From an uncultured Flavobacteriales bacterium (lineage in GTDB: Bacteria; Bacteroidota; Bacteroidia; Flavobacteriales_D; Parvicellaceae): a stretch of 64,000 nt of DNA. The notes beneath the pieces were generated by a model. That model was not told the origin of the DNA and did not search any database. It was given only the letters and a program-made list of their open reading frames with translations. The position numbers and the translations under genes were made by a program. Positions 14,010-23,390 of this stretch are shown here, one piece after another. The stretch spans positions 1 through 64,000 of the forward strand of contig CALSRM010000002.1 of the NCBI GenBank assembly GCA_943788755.1, read 5' to 3'. Position 1 is the first letter of the stretch, and each line of letters starts with the position of its first letter.

Positions 14010-15506
14010 TTATTTTTTAATAAACCTCTTTTTTATAGCATTAATCTCTTTATCTAAATATCCCACAATTTCTGGTTCTATTTTGTAGTAGTAAAAAATG
14101 CTTCCGAAAATTAAGCAGAATATAATGGATCGAAGTATTAAATTAGTCCACAAACTAAAATAATTGAAGGGAATAAAGTAAAAGACTAGGAATGTTGCAG
14201 TTCCTAGAACTAATAACTTAATTTGGTGTATTTTGAAAGGTTTCAAGTTGTAGTGGTACCAGATAAATGACATCCTTAATAAATTATACATAACATAGGC
14301 AATGGACGTTGATAAAGCTGCCCCAATAACACCCCAAATAGGAATAAATAACATGTTGAGTAAAATTACTAATACAACTAAAAATGTAGTAAAGATAATG
14401 TCATATCTGAATTTTTTCGAGGTCACAAGGATGGTTCCATTTAAACCAAAATAAGCGTCAATAACTTTTCCAATCATAAGAAAAAAGAAAATATAAATGC
14501 CGTCAGCAAAAGAATTCGGTAATAGCTGAAAGAGTTCTTCCCTGTTTATCCAAACAATTAAAAATCCAAAAACGCCTATTACTAAACTAATAGAGCTGAC
14601 CTTTTTGTAAACAATATTTATACTTGAAACATCACTTTTTTTCCAATATTCAGAAATTAATGGTGCTGTCACTCTTAATAATGTTCTATAAGGTACAAGC
14701 AATGCACTTGTGAGGTAAAGTATAGTCGAATATACACCGTTAGCCGCAAGCCCTATGTATGATGAAATCATTACCACATCCAATGTGACTACCAATAGTG
14801 CTCCCATCATATTAAAATAGCTATACATGGAAAAGGACCACATCACTTTTAAAAATCTTCTATGAATATTAATTTTTTTATAAGATGTGCTCCACTCATT
14901 CAATTTTTTTAAATAAAAGCCTAATACAACCATTGGAAGCATATATGAAAGGCAAATAAAATGAACTAATAAATCAAAAGAAATAATTTCTAATGCATAC
15001 AACACAATAAATACTGTTGTTAACAAACGTAATACAATATCTTTCAAAAAGACACTTAAGACATTCTTGTACATTGCTCTTAAGTAATAGTCAAATGTAA
15101 AGTAAAATGCAGTAGGTATAGCAACGATTAATATCCAATAATAGTACTCAATAAATTCGGGTGATTTTTGAGAGTAGAACATTGAAATAGGTCCTTCAAA
15201 GATATAGAAAAGTAATGAGAAAAGTAATGAACCTAATGTCACCAGTAATAAATTTAGGGAGAGAAATCCAAAATGTTTCATTTCGTGATTTCTGAAGAAT
15301 GGAAAGAATCTCCATATAATATTAGCACTATTGAAATTCGAAAATTGAGCAAGTAATAAACCGATAGGAAGAATTAAATTTATTAATCCAATCTCCTCAG
15401 TAGATAAAAACATGACAAATAATAAGCCTTTATTCAAGTAGCCGAAAATCAAACCAAAATATGATATTACGGATGTTTTTATCGCACTATTTTGAATAAT
15501 TCCCAT
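14010..15506 (-). CDS. Oligosaccharide flippase (Wzx-like, MOP superfamily)
   Basis: A 498-aa integral membrane protein with about 12-14 hydrophobic segments spread over its length, few charges inside them, and a Lys-rich C-terminus. The start MGIIQNSAIKTSVISYFGLIFGYLNKG resembles Bacteroidota polysaccharide-export proteins that open with a short amphipathic stretch before helix 1. Members flip lipid-linked oligosaccharide units across the inner membrane. It is the last gene of a minus-strand block of glycan-related genes and is very AT-rich, like the rest of the block. The substrate is unknown. A MATE-type drug transporter is unlikely given the context. Confidence 0.85.
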   Translation of the reverse strand: MGIIQNSAIKTSVISYFGLIFGYLNKGLLFVMFLSTEEIGLINLILPIGLLLAQFSNFNSANIIWRFFPFFRNHEMKHFGFLSLNLLLVTLGSLLFSLLFYIFEGPISMFYSQKSPEFIEYYYWILIVAIPTAFYFTFDYYLRAMYKNVLSVFLKDIVLRLLTTVFIVLYALEIISFDLLVHFICLSYMLPMVVLGFYLKKLNEWSTSYKKINIHRRFLKVMWSFSMYSYFNMMGALLVVTLDVVMISSYIGLAANGVYSTILYLTSALLVPYRTLLRVTAPLISEYWKKSDVSSINIVYKKVSSISLVIGVFGFLIVWINREELFQLLPNSFADGIYIFFFLMIGKVIDAYFGLNGTILVTSKKFRYDIIFTTFLVVLVILLNMLFIPIWGVIGAALSTSIAYVMYNLLRMSFIWYHYNLKPFKIHQIKLLVLGTATFLVFYFIPFNYFSLWTNLILRSIIFCLIFGSIFYYYKIEPEIVGYLDKEINAIKKRFIKK

Positions 15507-15599
15507 ATATAGGTTTTAAGCATTTATTTTTTATGTTGAACTGTATAAATTGAATTTTAATCAATATTATTTTAACCAAATCATTTATAATATTTTTTT

Positions 15600-16424
15600 C
15601 TAAAGAAAATCCTGTTCAATTCGTTTAGAAAATGAGAGTAATTTCGATTTAGATCGCTGCCATAGAAGACTTTTTAATCCTGATACTTTTTCATTATTCA
15701 TTTTGTCATACAGTTCATAAGTGTTGAATTGATATATAAATTGGCCTAAATTATTAGAAAATATGTTCCTATCAATTTGAGTTTTCTCTAGATATCCTAA
15801 AAGGAATTCTCTGACTAATATTTCACGTAATTTATATGAATAATAAGTTGATAATGAAGCATAAAAGAATGTTGATATAAAAAATGTAAGATCCCAATAC
15901 CTGGGGCCATAATTTGCAGGGGAAGAGAATAATTGAGACAAACTCCAATCTATAACTGAAATTCTTTTTAAATTAACATCATAGAGAACATTTGAGATGC
16001 TGAAATCTCCATGTAAATATACATTATCACCTTCATTTATATTGAATTCTAGATCTAAATATTTTTTTTTAACACCTAAAAAAACTTGATTATTAGAATG
16101 TATTTCGCCCAATACCAATCCGACATTAAAGAAAACCTTTCTTATATCGACTAAATTATCCTTAGACATACTGAAAGTCTTTGTGGATTTAAGAAAGTAA
16201 GCGCGCAGAGAGGTATTACAGGCAAGTAGTTCGAAGATCAATTTGTCCTTGGTGTAGTCTACAACATTAGGTACATAAAATAAGCCTGATCGATCAGATA
16301 GTTCTTTTGCTTTTAATGTCATTTCCAGTTCAGACTTTAACATCAGTTGTGACGGAAATTTATGAAATAACTTATTTTCTTTATCGAAGATAAACTTATT
16401 GTTATGATTTTTTTTTGCAGACAT
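15600..16424 (-). CDS. Phosphotransferase, aminoglycoside/choline-kinase-like fold
   Basis: A 274-aa protein with the catalytic pattern of the APH/choline-kinase superfamily: YLHGDFSISNVLYD (residues 136-149, catalytic Asp in HGD, Asn five residues on) and VIDWS (157-161, the metal-binding Asp). The N-terminal lobe is short, with no clear glycine loop. Its start lies inside the preceding methyltransferase gene (23-bp overlap), so the two are coupled. In a surface-glycan block the likely job is phosphorylation of a sugar or lipid-linked intermediate rather than antibiotic resistance; that is inference from context. Confidence 0.72.
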   Translation of the reverse strand: MSAKKNHNNKFIFDKENKLFHKFPSQLMLKSELEMTLKAKELSDRSGLFYVPNVVDYTKDKLIFELLACNTSLRAYFLKSTKTFSMSKDNLVDIRKVFFNVGLVLGEIHSNNQVFLGVKKKYLDLEFNINEGDNVYLHGDFSISNVLYDVNLKRISVIDWSLSQLFSSPANYGPRYWDLTFFISTFFYASLSTYYSYKLREILVREFLLGYLEKTQIDRNIFSNNLGQFIYQFNTYELYDKMNNEKVSGLKSLLWQRSKSKLLSFSKRIEQDFL

Positions 16425-17166
16425 ATATTACGTTTCGAGATAATCTTTCAAAAAACTTCCTTTTCGAAAACCAATTCTCTAAAGTTTCAAATTTTGATAC
16501 ATCTTTTTCTCTTTTCTCACTCATTATTGGCCAAACATTTCGGTGGTAAGTTTCAACTATTTTTAATCCTTCACACTCCAACAACTCATCTATCTGTTTT
16601 CTTGAGAGCTTTTTGGGAACGAAATATTTTTTTTTCGGCCGAAGTATCTTTTTAACTTTCATAACAGTTATTTGAAGAAATAGTCCTAAGTGGGAACTGT
16701 TACCATGATTATTGAATATTAATACTCCATCATCTTCTAACATAGGTGTTAATGCGCTAAGAACTTCCTTTCTCAAAGTCGGTTGAGCGTTTAAGAAAAA
16801 TCTAAAGGATACAATGATCTGAAATTGCTTCTTCTCTTCAAAGGGGTTAATATGGGTAATGTCAGCATTGATTATTTCAGTATTTGGGACACGTTTACGT
16901 GCAATATCTAACATTGATTCAGATACATCAATTCCAGTTACATTCTCAGAAATATTTGCTAGTTCCAATAAAATTCTTCCGGTTCCACAAGCAAAATCTA
17001 GGATATCTTTTTCTTTTTTAAATCGATAGGTAATTATTTCCTTTATTTGTTTCTTTTCCCATGTCCACATGAGTCGTCGATATGGATATTTTTCAAATGA
17101 CTCTTGGTAAGAGGCGCCCTTTCCGACAGCTGTATGGGATAATCTATATTCATCAGTAGTCTCCAT
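16402..17166 (-). CDS. Class I SAM-dependent methyltransferase
   Basis: A 254-aa protein with a Rossmann-type methyltransferase core. Motif I is ILDFACGTGRILLELA (residues 55-70), followed by VTGIDVSESMLDIARKR (acidic loop binding the ribose of SAM) and an IINADI segment before strand 4. The middle segment FRFFLNAQP and the late basic stretch KKILRPKKKYFVPKK may contact the acceptor. It overlaps the downstream kinase-like gene by 23 bp. The target is unknown; methylation of a glycan end or lipid carrier fits the neighbours. Confidence 0.85.
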   Translation of the reverse strand: METTDEYRLSHTAVGKGASYQESFEKYPYRRLMWTWEKKQIKEIITYRFKKEKDILDFACGTGRILLELANISENVTGIDVSESMLDIARKRVPNTEIINADITHINPFEEKKQFQIIVSFRFFLNAQPTLRKEVLSALTPMLEDDGVLIFNNHGNSSHLGLFLQITVMKVKKILRPKKKYFVPKKLSRKQIDELLECEGLKIVETYHRNVWPIMSEKREKDVSKFETLENWFSKRKFFERLSRNVIYVCKKKS

Positions 17167-17362
17167 TTTTTTTATTTTTTTTGACTCTTAGTCAGTAAAT
17201 CTTAACTTATTGCAAAGTACGATGAATTTCTGCCTTTCGTTAATTGGGTATTTATTTTTAATAAGTTCTCTCGCTTTTATTGATACTTTCTTCTTTTCAA
17301 CAGCAAATGCTTAAGAGTAAAAGAAGGATGAGCGGATTGGTAATACAAAATAGTATGTTCCT

Positions 17363-18052
17363 TTATAGACATGGATAATATTTGTTTAACAGGTTGTCAA
17401 TATAATTAATTGAAAAATCTGCATCCAATAAATCAAGATACTTTTTAATTGAATTTATGTTAATATTTGAATCACCACCTTTATCAAGATAAGTTCCGGT
17501 AAATACTTTCCCGAAATGAATCTCAATTCTACTAATTAAGTCCGGTAACTTATAGCTAGTTCCGCTAGCTATAGTAATTACTTTATTTCTTTCTTCTGCA
17601 TCTATTATATGGGTCAAGATTGATTTTAATTCATCTAAACCTAATATACTGCGTGATGCATTTGCCCAAACATTAATTGGTTTTTGATTCTTTATACCGT
17701 CGACTATGTAATTAAATATATTACTAGAATTCCCTCCAGCTCCAACTATATTTGAAAGTCGACAGATTAGATAATTAGAAGAATTCTCCTGAATTAAATT
17801 TTCAATATTTAATTTGTGCTTAGTATATGGTCTACTATTGAGACATATGTGATCTATGCTGTAAGTACTAAAGTACACGAATAACATTGTAGGGTATTTA
17901 CTTAAGGATAGCCTTACAAGTTCTAGTTCACGGTTGAATTCTGAAATTCTAGTTTCATTAGAATCAGAAACTCCTGATGCGAAAATTAGTATATCTTCCG
18001 AATCTATATAATTGCTAAACACACTAGATATAAGACCTTTTCCTATTACCAT
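17363..18052 (-). CDS. Short NAD(P)-binding epimerase/dehydratase-like protein (SDR)
   Basis: A 229-aa protein with reduced features of extended SDR sugar epimerases. The nucleotide-binding turn is VIGKGLISS (residues 2-10), with Ser in place of the last Gly of GxxGxxG. YFSTYSID supplies the Ser/Thr of the active site, and YTKHK (76-80) the YxxxK pair. LICRLSNIVG, near residue 97, is the usual region after the catalytic Lys. It is shorter than typical family members (about 300 aa) and may have lost parts of the N-terminal Rossmann fold. It lies 196 bases upstream of the methyltransferase and probably belongs to the same glycan block. Confidence 0.7.
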   Translation of the reverse strand: MVIGKGLISSVFSNYIDSEDILIFASGVSDSNETRISEFNRELELVRLSLSKYPTMLFVYFSTYSIDHICLNSRPYTKHKLNIENLIQENSSNYLICRLSNIVGAGGNSSNIFNYIVDGIKNQKPINVWANASRSILGLDELKSILTHIIDAEERNKVITIASGTSYKLPDLISRIEIHFGKVFTGTYLDKGGDSNININSIKKYLDLLDADFSINYIDNLLNKYYPCL

Positions 18053-18510
18053 TTAATTACAATTTTTTCACTCAGTTCAAACTTAACCTACCGTAAAGAC
18101 TAGCGAATATACTTAAATTATAAAATTATGTTTTGATTCCCTATTAAATATATGAAATTTTTGTTTAGCTGCTATTTTAATACCTCATGGTGATGTTTAG
18201 GAAACCGATAGCAAATATTAAGTTAATGTTGCAGAAATAATAGTTTAATCATATATATTAAACGCAAAGCACCTTCTGTTGAGTTTAAAAATTACTTAAG
18301 ATATAAATGACTATATTTTTGCCATCTTCGCTAAATTTCAATTAAAAAAATAACACCTTATTTTATACGCAATAAGCTTGTCAAACCTATTCAGAGTTAG
18401 TGATGAAGAGGCATCAAAAAGATTGCTTTTATTGCAGTAAAACAATACCTTTATATCTTAACAGGATTCAATTAGTTATTATATTTGCCGAATTATATAA
18501 ATAAAATCAA
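18053..18510. other. Intergenic region between divergent genes
   Basis: A 458-base AT-rich gap between the epimerase-like gene and proline dehydrogenase. I see no coding sequence or RNA gene. The only recognisable element is a -7-type box before proline dehydrogenase at 18480. Confidence 0.5.
18480..18487 (+). promoter_or_regulatory. Putative -7 promoter element of proline dehydrogenase
   Basis: TATATTTG matches TAnnTTTG exactly and ends 23 bases before the ATG. No good -33 TTTG at the right distance was found. Confidence 0.4.
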
Positions 18511-19686
18511 ATGTCAATTAATTTTGATAATACAGAAATAGCTTTTAAGAATAAATCTAGTCATGATTTAAAAAGTGCTAAGTTGCTTTTTAATATGGTG
18601 AGTATTAATTCGATGGTTAAATTTGGTAGATGGTTTACTAATGTTGCCTTCTCTATTCATATGCCGATAAAAGGAATTATTAAGAAAACAATTTTCAAAC
18701 AGTTTTGTGGAGGCGAGAGTATTAAAGAATGTGAAAAAACAATAACTACATTGAATAAATATGGTGTTGGTACTATATTGGATTACTCTGTAGAAGGAAA
18801 AGAAGGGGATGATGATTTAGATTCTACCATGTTAGAAATTATAGCTACAATTAAAAAAGCAGGAAGTAGTATGGCAATTCCTTTTTCAGTTTTTAAACCA
18901 ACTGGAATAGCGCAGTTTTCTATTTTAGAAAAGGCTAATGAAGGCATAAGTAACTTAAACGAAAAGGAATTACTAGCGTACAACAATATTGAAGAACGCT
19001 TCAATACTATTTGTAAAGCAGCGTATGAATTAGATGTACCCTTATTTATTGATGCTGAAGATAGCTGGATTCAAAAAACGATAGATCGATTGTGTGAAAA
19101 CATGATGGCGAAGTATAATACAAAAAAGGTTGTTATTTATACCACTCTTCAGTTTTACAGATGGGATAGATTGGATTACTTAAAAGACCTACACAATAAG
19201 GCAAAGGAGAATAACTGTAAAATTGGTGTGAAATTAGTTCGTGGTGCCTATATGGAAAAAGAAAGAGAGAGGGCGAATGATATGGGATATAAAGATCCTA
19301 TTCAACCCACTAAAGAAGCTACTGATAATGATTACGATTTAGCACTAAAGTATTGTGTAGAAAATATAGAGGATATTTCTATTTGTGCCGGAACGCACAA
19401 TGAAGATAGTTCGCAATATTTGGCGAATTTGATGCAAAAACATGGCGTAGAAAAAACGGATAAACGAATATATTTCGCTCAATTGTTGGGGATGAGTGAT
19501 CATATTAGCTTCAATCTATCTAGTGAAAGGTATAATGTGGCAAAGTACGTTCCTTACGGACCTGTTAAAGAGGTTCTTCCTTATTTAATTCGAAGAGCTG
19601 AAGAAAATACATCAGTTGCTGGTCAAACTAGTCGCGAACTTTTGTTGATTCAAAAAGAGATAAGGAGAAGAAGAAGCTCCAAATAA
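18511..19686 (+). CDS. Proline dehydrogenase
   Basis: A 391-aa FAD enzyme oxidising proline to pyrroline-5-carboxylate. It is the stand-alone (monofunctional) form rather than the PutA fusion. The TIM-barrel motifs are SVFKPTGIAQF (residues 126-136), FIDAEDSWIQ (179-188), LQFYRWDRLDYL (213-224) and the signature KLVRGAYMEKERERA (241-255). The C-terminal PYLIRRAEENTS holds the substrate-carboxylate-binding Arg pair. No P5C dehydrogenase gene is adjacent. It is followed by a strong terminator and has a TAnnTTTG-type box upstream. Confidence 0.93.
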   Translation: MSINFDNTEIAFKNKSSHDLKSAKLLFNMVSINSMVKFGRWFTNVAFSIHMPIKGIIKKTIFKQFCGGESIKECEKTITTLNKYGVGTILDYSVEGKEGDDDLDSTMLEIIATIKKAGSSMAIPFSVFKPTGIAQFSILEKANEGISNLNEKELLAYNNIEERFNTICKAAYELDVPLFIDAEDSWIQKTIDRLCENMMAKYNTKKVVIYTTLQFYRWDRLDYLKDLHNKAKENNCKIGVKLVRGAYMEKERERANDMGYKDPIQPTKEATDNDYDLALKYCVENIEDISICAGTHNEDSSQYLANLMQKHGVEKTDKRIYFAQLLGMSDHISFNLSSERYNVAKYVPYGPVKEVLPYLIRRAEENTSVAGQTSRELLLIQKEIRRRRSSK

Positions 19687-19692
19687 AACCAC

Positions 19693-19731
19693 AAAAAAAA
19701 GCCAAAAGATTTAATCTTTTGGCTTTTTTTT
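19693..19731. terminator. Bidirectional intrinsic terminator
   Basis: A perfect stem AAAAAAAGCCAAAAGAT with ATCTTTTGGCTTTTTTT, loop TTA. It sits between the convergent proline dehydrogenase and DUF1573 genes, with T runs on both strands, so it can serve both. Confidence 0.9.
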
Positions 19732-19747
19732 AAATGTGATTCTGGGG

Positions 19748-20338
19748 TTATTTTTCAGCGTTAACAAATGCTTTAATTTTCACAATAGTGTTTTTAGGCT
19801 CAGTGTTTGCTTCAACAGTTACTGTTTTTTCTTGAGGTGATCCAGCTTGTCCTTTACTAGGTCTGAAAATCACATCGATTGTTGCTGTTTCGTTTGGTTT
19901 AATTGGGTACTTTGGCCAATCTGGAACCGTACACCCACAAGATCCTTTTGCATTTGTAATTGACAACGGTTCGGTACCTGTATTAACAAATTCAAAGGAA
20001 TATTTGTTTTCAGTTTCTACATCCACATTACCAAAATCATGTACTTCATTTTTAAATTGGATTGAAGTAGTTGGTCCACTTGAAACAGCTTGCACTGGAC
20101 TTGCGTTTTGCTGAGCTGGAGCAATTGCGGCAGAATTTAACGGTTGTGCGTTTAAATTCTCCATATTTGGATTCGTAGGTAAATTATTTTGCTGCGGTAC
20201 AACATTATTGTTTACTGTATTAGAACGATTTGGTTGTTCTATAACGTTTTCAACTTTTATATTGGAAATTTTTACAGAGTTGTAAACGGATATAATTAAT
20301 ACCACACCAACAAGCCCTAATGTTATTTTATTTGTCAT
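19748..20338 (-). CDS. DUF1573 domain protein, membrane-anchored
   Basis: A 196-aa protein with an N-terminal hydrophobic segment (about residues 4-22). A Pro/Asn/Gln-rich linker (about 32-85) leads to one DUF1573 domain of the Ig-like beta-sandwich type: VHDFGNVDVETENKYSFEF, NTGTEPLSITNAKGSCGCTVPDWP, then PIKPNETATIDVIF. The GSCGC motif is the family hallmark. Such domains are abundant in exported Bacteroidota proteins, and their biochemical role is not established. It is downstream of the S41 protease on the same strand, with a 73-base gap. Confidence 0.85.
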   Translation of the reverse strand: MTNKITLGLVGVVLIISVYNSVKISNIKVENVIEQPNRSNTVNNNVVPQQNNLPTNPNMENLNAQPLNSAAIAPAQQNASPVQAVSSGPTTSIQFKNEVHDFGNVDVETENKYSFEFVNTGTEPLSITNAKGSCGCTVPDWPKYPIKPNETATIDVIFRPSKGQAGSPQEKTVTVEANTEPKNTIVKIKAFVNAEK

Positions 20339-20411
20339 AATTAAATTTTTGTTCGCACAAATTTAAATAATAATAATTAGAAGTATCTTAATGAATTGTT
20401 AAAGCTCTTTA

Positions 20412-22487
20412 TTAATTTGCCGAAAGTTGATCAAATTCATCACCTACCTTAAGGATTTTTAACGCTTCCTGTAGTGAAGAATTTAAATCGTTTATTATTT
20501 CATAAAACTTTCTATAATCATAAAGGTTTTGTGCTATGTTAGCTTTAAGCCTAGTTTTAATAGTGTTTTCAGCAGCTAAAAACTGCACGTCGTTATATTC
20601 TAAACCTTCCTCTTCAGCATACTTAAATAGTTCTTTCATTACCTTGTCAGTATTGAAGTTGGATTTAAACTTATCAAAAGAAATGTATTTAGATTCTAAT
20701 TTTTTCCGATTTTTATTTACCCATGTCAAAGCAAATCGATTCATTATTCCTTTTCTTATTAGAGAAGAATAATATTTACTGGTGCCGTTTGTGTCGAGAG
20801 GGACAAATACATCTGGCATGATACCACCTCCACCATAAACGGTTCTGTTTTTAACTTTTGTTTCAAATTTTAACGAATCGATAAAGTGGATACTATCTTC
20901 ATTAAATGACTCACCACTAGTATACCTCTCGTATTTTTCTTTCCGATATTCTCGGGTTCCATTTTCATAGGATTTTTGAATACATCTTCCAGAAGGAGTA
21001 TAGTACCTTTGTGTAGTTATTCTTACTTGAGTTCCATCCGTTAGATATATTGGTTTTTGAACAAGACCTTTTCCAAAAGATCTTCTTCCAACGATAAGTC
21101 CTCTGTCCCAGTCTTGAATAGCTCCTGAAACAATTTCACTTGCTGATGCACTACTTTCATTAATCAAAACAATTAACCTTCCTTTTTCAAAATCTCCCTT
21201 ATGTCTTGTGCCATAACTGTTTTTGGGGTAGGTTCTACCTTGCGTATAAACCACTAGCTTGTCATCATCTAACAATTCGTCAACTAGGTTAATTGCGGTC
21301 ATTAAATACCCTCCGCCATTACTTTGTAGATCAATTATTAAGTCTTCCATTCCTTCTGCTCGGAGGCCTCTTACTGCTTTCTTTACTTCATCCACAGTCG
21401 TAGCTGAAAAGTTGTTCAGCTTCACATAACCAACTTTAGGTGCTGCCATGTAGGATGCATCTAAACTATAAATTGGAATTTTATCTCTCTCAATTGTGAA
21501 TTCTAAAGGTTCTTTACTTCCACCTCTTTTCATTTTCACTTGAACTTTGGTTCCTTTATCGCCTAATAGTCTATCTCGAACTCCTGTGTTATTTATTCCA
21601 GTTCCCGCCACAACTTCCTCGTCAATTTCAACAAATTGATCACCTGCTTGAATTCCAACTTTTTCAGAAGGCCCTCCGGGAATTGCTTGAACAACAGTGA
21701 TTGTATCTTTTACAATTTGAAACCGAACTCCTACGCCAGAGAACGAACCTTTTAAAGGAGCGTTCATATCGTGAATGTCTTTTAATGAAATGTATGCCGA
21801 ATGCGGATCTAATTGGTCTAACATATAACGAATGCCATTTTCAACTATAACACTATTCGTCACTGTGTCTGCATAAACAGCATCAAAATAATGGAGTGCT
21901 TTGTCATATTCATTGATGGAAACAGTATTTTCTTTGTCACCTAAAATGGTAAAAGAATAACCACTAACTGCATTCCGGATAATCTCTTTAACTTGTGAGC
22001 TATCTCCATCTAAAAGTGTAACGCTAAGAGTGCTATTAGCTTCTCCTGTTAATGCTCTTGTAACGTCAAGATATGAATAGAAGTCGTCTATACCTCTGTC
22101 TCCAATTTTTACTATTTTATCTCCCTCTTTCATCCGCACATTAGCTGCGCCACTGCCTGGAATAACACTCTTTACCAGCAAGGTGTCTCTTTTAAATTTA
22201 AAAGAGATACCAATTCCTTGATACTTGTCTTGGGTTGGAACCTCATTTTTATTAAGTAATGAATCTTCATGGTAAGCTTGAAAAGGTGATAGGCTATTGT
22301 GCATTCCTCTAATAAAATCAAGCTCTAGCTGCTCTCTATCTACATCTTCGACATACATTCTGTCAATAAGTCCCATTAGCTCATTAACCTTATAAGTGGT
22401 AGTAAATGTTTCAACGTCGGATTGAGCTAAACTTGATGTAAGAGCTGCAGAAGCTATAATTATTGTGGCAAAAATGTTTCTTATCAT
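20412..22487 (-). CDS. S41-family C-terminal processing peptidase with duplicated PDZ unit
   Basis: A 691-aa exported serine protease. The signal peptide is about residues 1-21 (ending SSLAQS). An N-terminal unit (33-175) has a helical segment ending LSPFQAYHED plus a PDZ domain, YQGIGISFKFKRDTLLVKSV. A second copy of the same plan follows at 196-335: helices ending LDPHSAYISLKD, then SGVGVRFQIVKDTITVVQAI. The S41 catalytic domain contains VGYVKLNNF, IIDLQSNGGGYL, the nucleophile region NESSASASEIVSGA (Ser448 by spacing) and the general-base lysine in SFGKGLVQ (Lys473). The Ser-Lys distance of 25 matches CtpA. It probably processes or degrades envelope proteins. Only the catalytic part is present once. 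Confidence 0.9.
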   Translation of the reverse strand: MIRNIFATIIIASAALTSSLAQSDVETFTTTYKVNELMGLIDRMYVEDVDREQLELDFIRGMHNSLSPFQAYHEDSLLNKNEVPTQDKYQGIGISFKFKRDTLLVKSVIPGSGAANVRMKEGDKIVKIGDRGIDDFYSYLDVTRALTGEANSTLSVTLLDGDSSQVKEIIRNAVSGYSFTILGDKENTVSINEYDKALHYFDAVYADTVTNSVIVENGIRYMLDQLDPHSAYISLKDIHDMNAPLKGSFSGVGVRFQIVKDTITVVQAIPGGPSEKVGIQAGDQFVEIDEEVVAGTGINNTGVRDRLLGDKGTKVQVKMKRGGSKEPLEFTIERDKIPIYSLDASYMAAPKVGYVKLNNFSATTVDEVKKAVRGLRAEGMEDLIIDLQSNGGGYLMTAINLVDELLDDDKLVVYTQGRTYPKNSYGTRHKGDFEKGRLIVLINESSASASEIVSGAIQDWDRGLIVGRRSFGKGLVQKPIYLTDGTQVRITTQRYYTPSGRCIQKSYENGTREYRKEKYERYTSGESFNEDSIHFIDSLKFETKVKNRTVYGGGGIMPDVFVPLDTNGTSKYYSSLIRKGIMNRFALTWVNKNRKKLESKYISFDKFKSNFNTDKVMKELFKYAEEEGLEYNDVQFLAAENTIKTRLKANIAQNLYDYRKFYEIINDLNSSLQEALKILKVGDEFDQLSAN

Positions 22488-22560
22488 AAAATATGCATTG
22501 TCTGTAATAATGTAACTACTAAGTGAAGTTATAAAAATACTCTCTTAAAATTTGTTAATT

Positions 22561-23376
22561 ATGAGAATTGGTAAAAAATTAAACTTAATCGGTGCTTTTA
22601 CAATAATTAATCCAACTTTTATATTAATTATAAGCGCATTATCCTTTACGGTTAAACCAATCCATAGTCAGTCGTTCAAATATAATCAGTTAAAATATCA
22701 ACATGTACGTGAAGCTTACAGCGAGAATTACGATTTTATTGATAGTATATTTCAACAAAAAGGTATCGAGATTAACAATATGAATATATTTCTACGTGCT
22801 ATTAAGTCTGAAAGAAAACTTGAATTATACGCCAAGAATAACTGTGATTCGATTTACTCTTTAATTAAGTCCTATGCTTTCTGCTTTTTTTCTGGTGAAC
22901 TTGGTCCAAAAAGGGAAGAAGGAGATATGCAAATTCCAGAGGGGTTTTATCATATCGACCGTTTTAATCCGTCAAGCTATTTCTTTTTGTCAGTAGGTAT
23001 AAGCTACCCCAATATTAGCGATCGAAAATTGACAAATTCTAGAAATGCTGGTGGGGATATTTTTATTCACGGTGATTGTGTTAGCATAGGCTGTATACCT
23101 CTTACGGATAAGTGGATTAAAGAATTATATGTCATTTGTGTTGAAGCAAAAAACAACGGACAAAGTAAAATTCCTGTTCATTTATTTCCATTTCGAATGG
23201 AGGATTATGGTGAAAATAGATTGAGGTATTCTTCTAAAATTAGTCTATTGAAGTTTTGGGATACCTTAGCCGATGGATACAATTATTTTGAAGTGAAAAA
23301 GCAATTGCCAAAGATAAAAACAAACACACATGGATCTTACCAGATTCAAGATTGTGTTTTTGAAATCTCTCAATGA
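22561..23376 (+). CDS. YafK-like L,D-transpeptidase family protein
   Basis: A 271-aa protein with an N-terminal signal or anchor helix (about residues 9-30). The YkuD-type catalytic motif is DIFIHGDCVSIGCIPL (residues 166-181), with His170 and the nucleophilic Cys178. The preceding segment, IPEGFYHIDRFNPSSYFFLS, is typical of the YafK subgroup. L,D-transpeptidases make or remodel 3-3 peptidoglycan cross-links or attach proteins to the wall. E. coli YafK (DpaA) cuts Braun lipoprotein from peptidoglycan, but activity here is not proven. An in-frame TTG lies 9 bases upstream; ATG at 22561 is preferred. Confidence 0.82.
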   Translation: MRIGKKLNLIGAFTIINPTFILIISALSFTVKPIHSQSFKYNQLKYQHVREAYSENYDFIDSIFQQKGIEINNMNIFLRAIKSERKLELYAKNNCDSIYSLIKSYAFCFFSGELGPKREEGDMQIPEGFYHIDRFNPSSYFFLSVGISYPNISDRKLTNSRNAGGDIFIHGDCVSIGCIPLTDKWIKELYVICVEAKNNGQSKIPVHLFPFRMEDYGENRLRYSSKISLLKFWDTLADGYNYFEVKKQLPKIKTNTHGSYQIQDCVFEISQ

Positions 23377-23390
23377 AATGAATACGGATT

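Noticed and set aside
15600-16424. Aminoglycoside resistance gene
   Set aside because: Only the shared kinase fold motifs are present; coupling to a methyltransferase in a glycan block points to another substrate.
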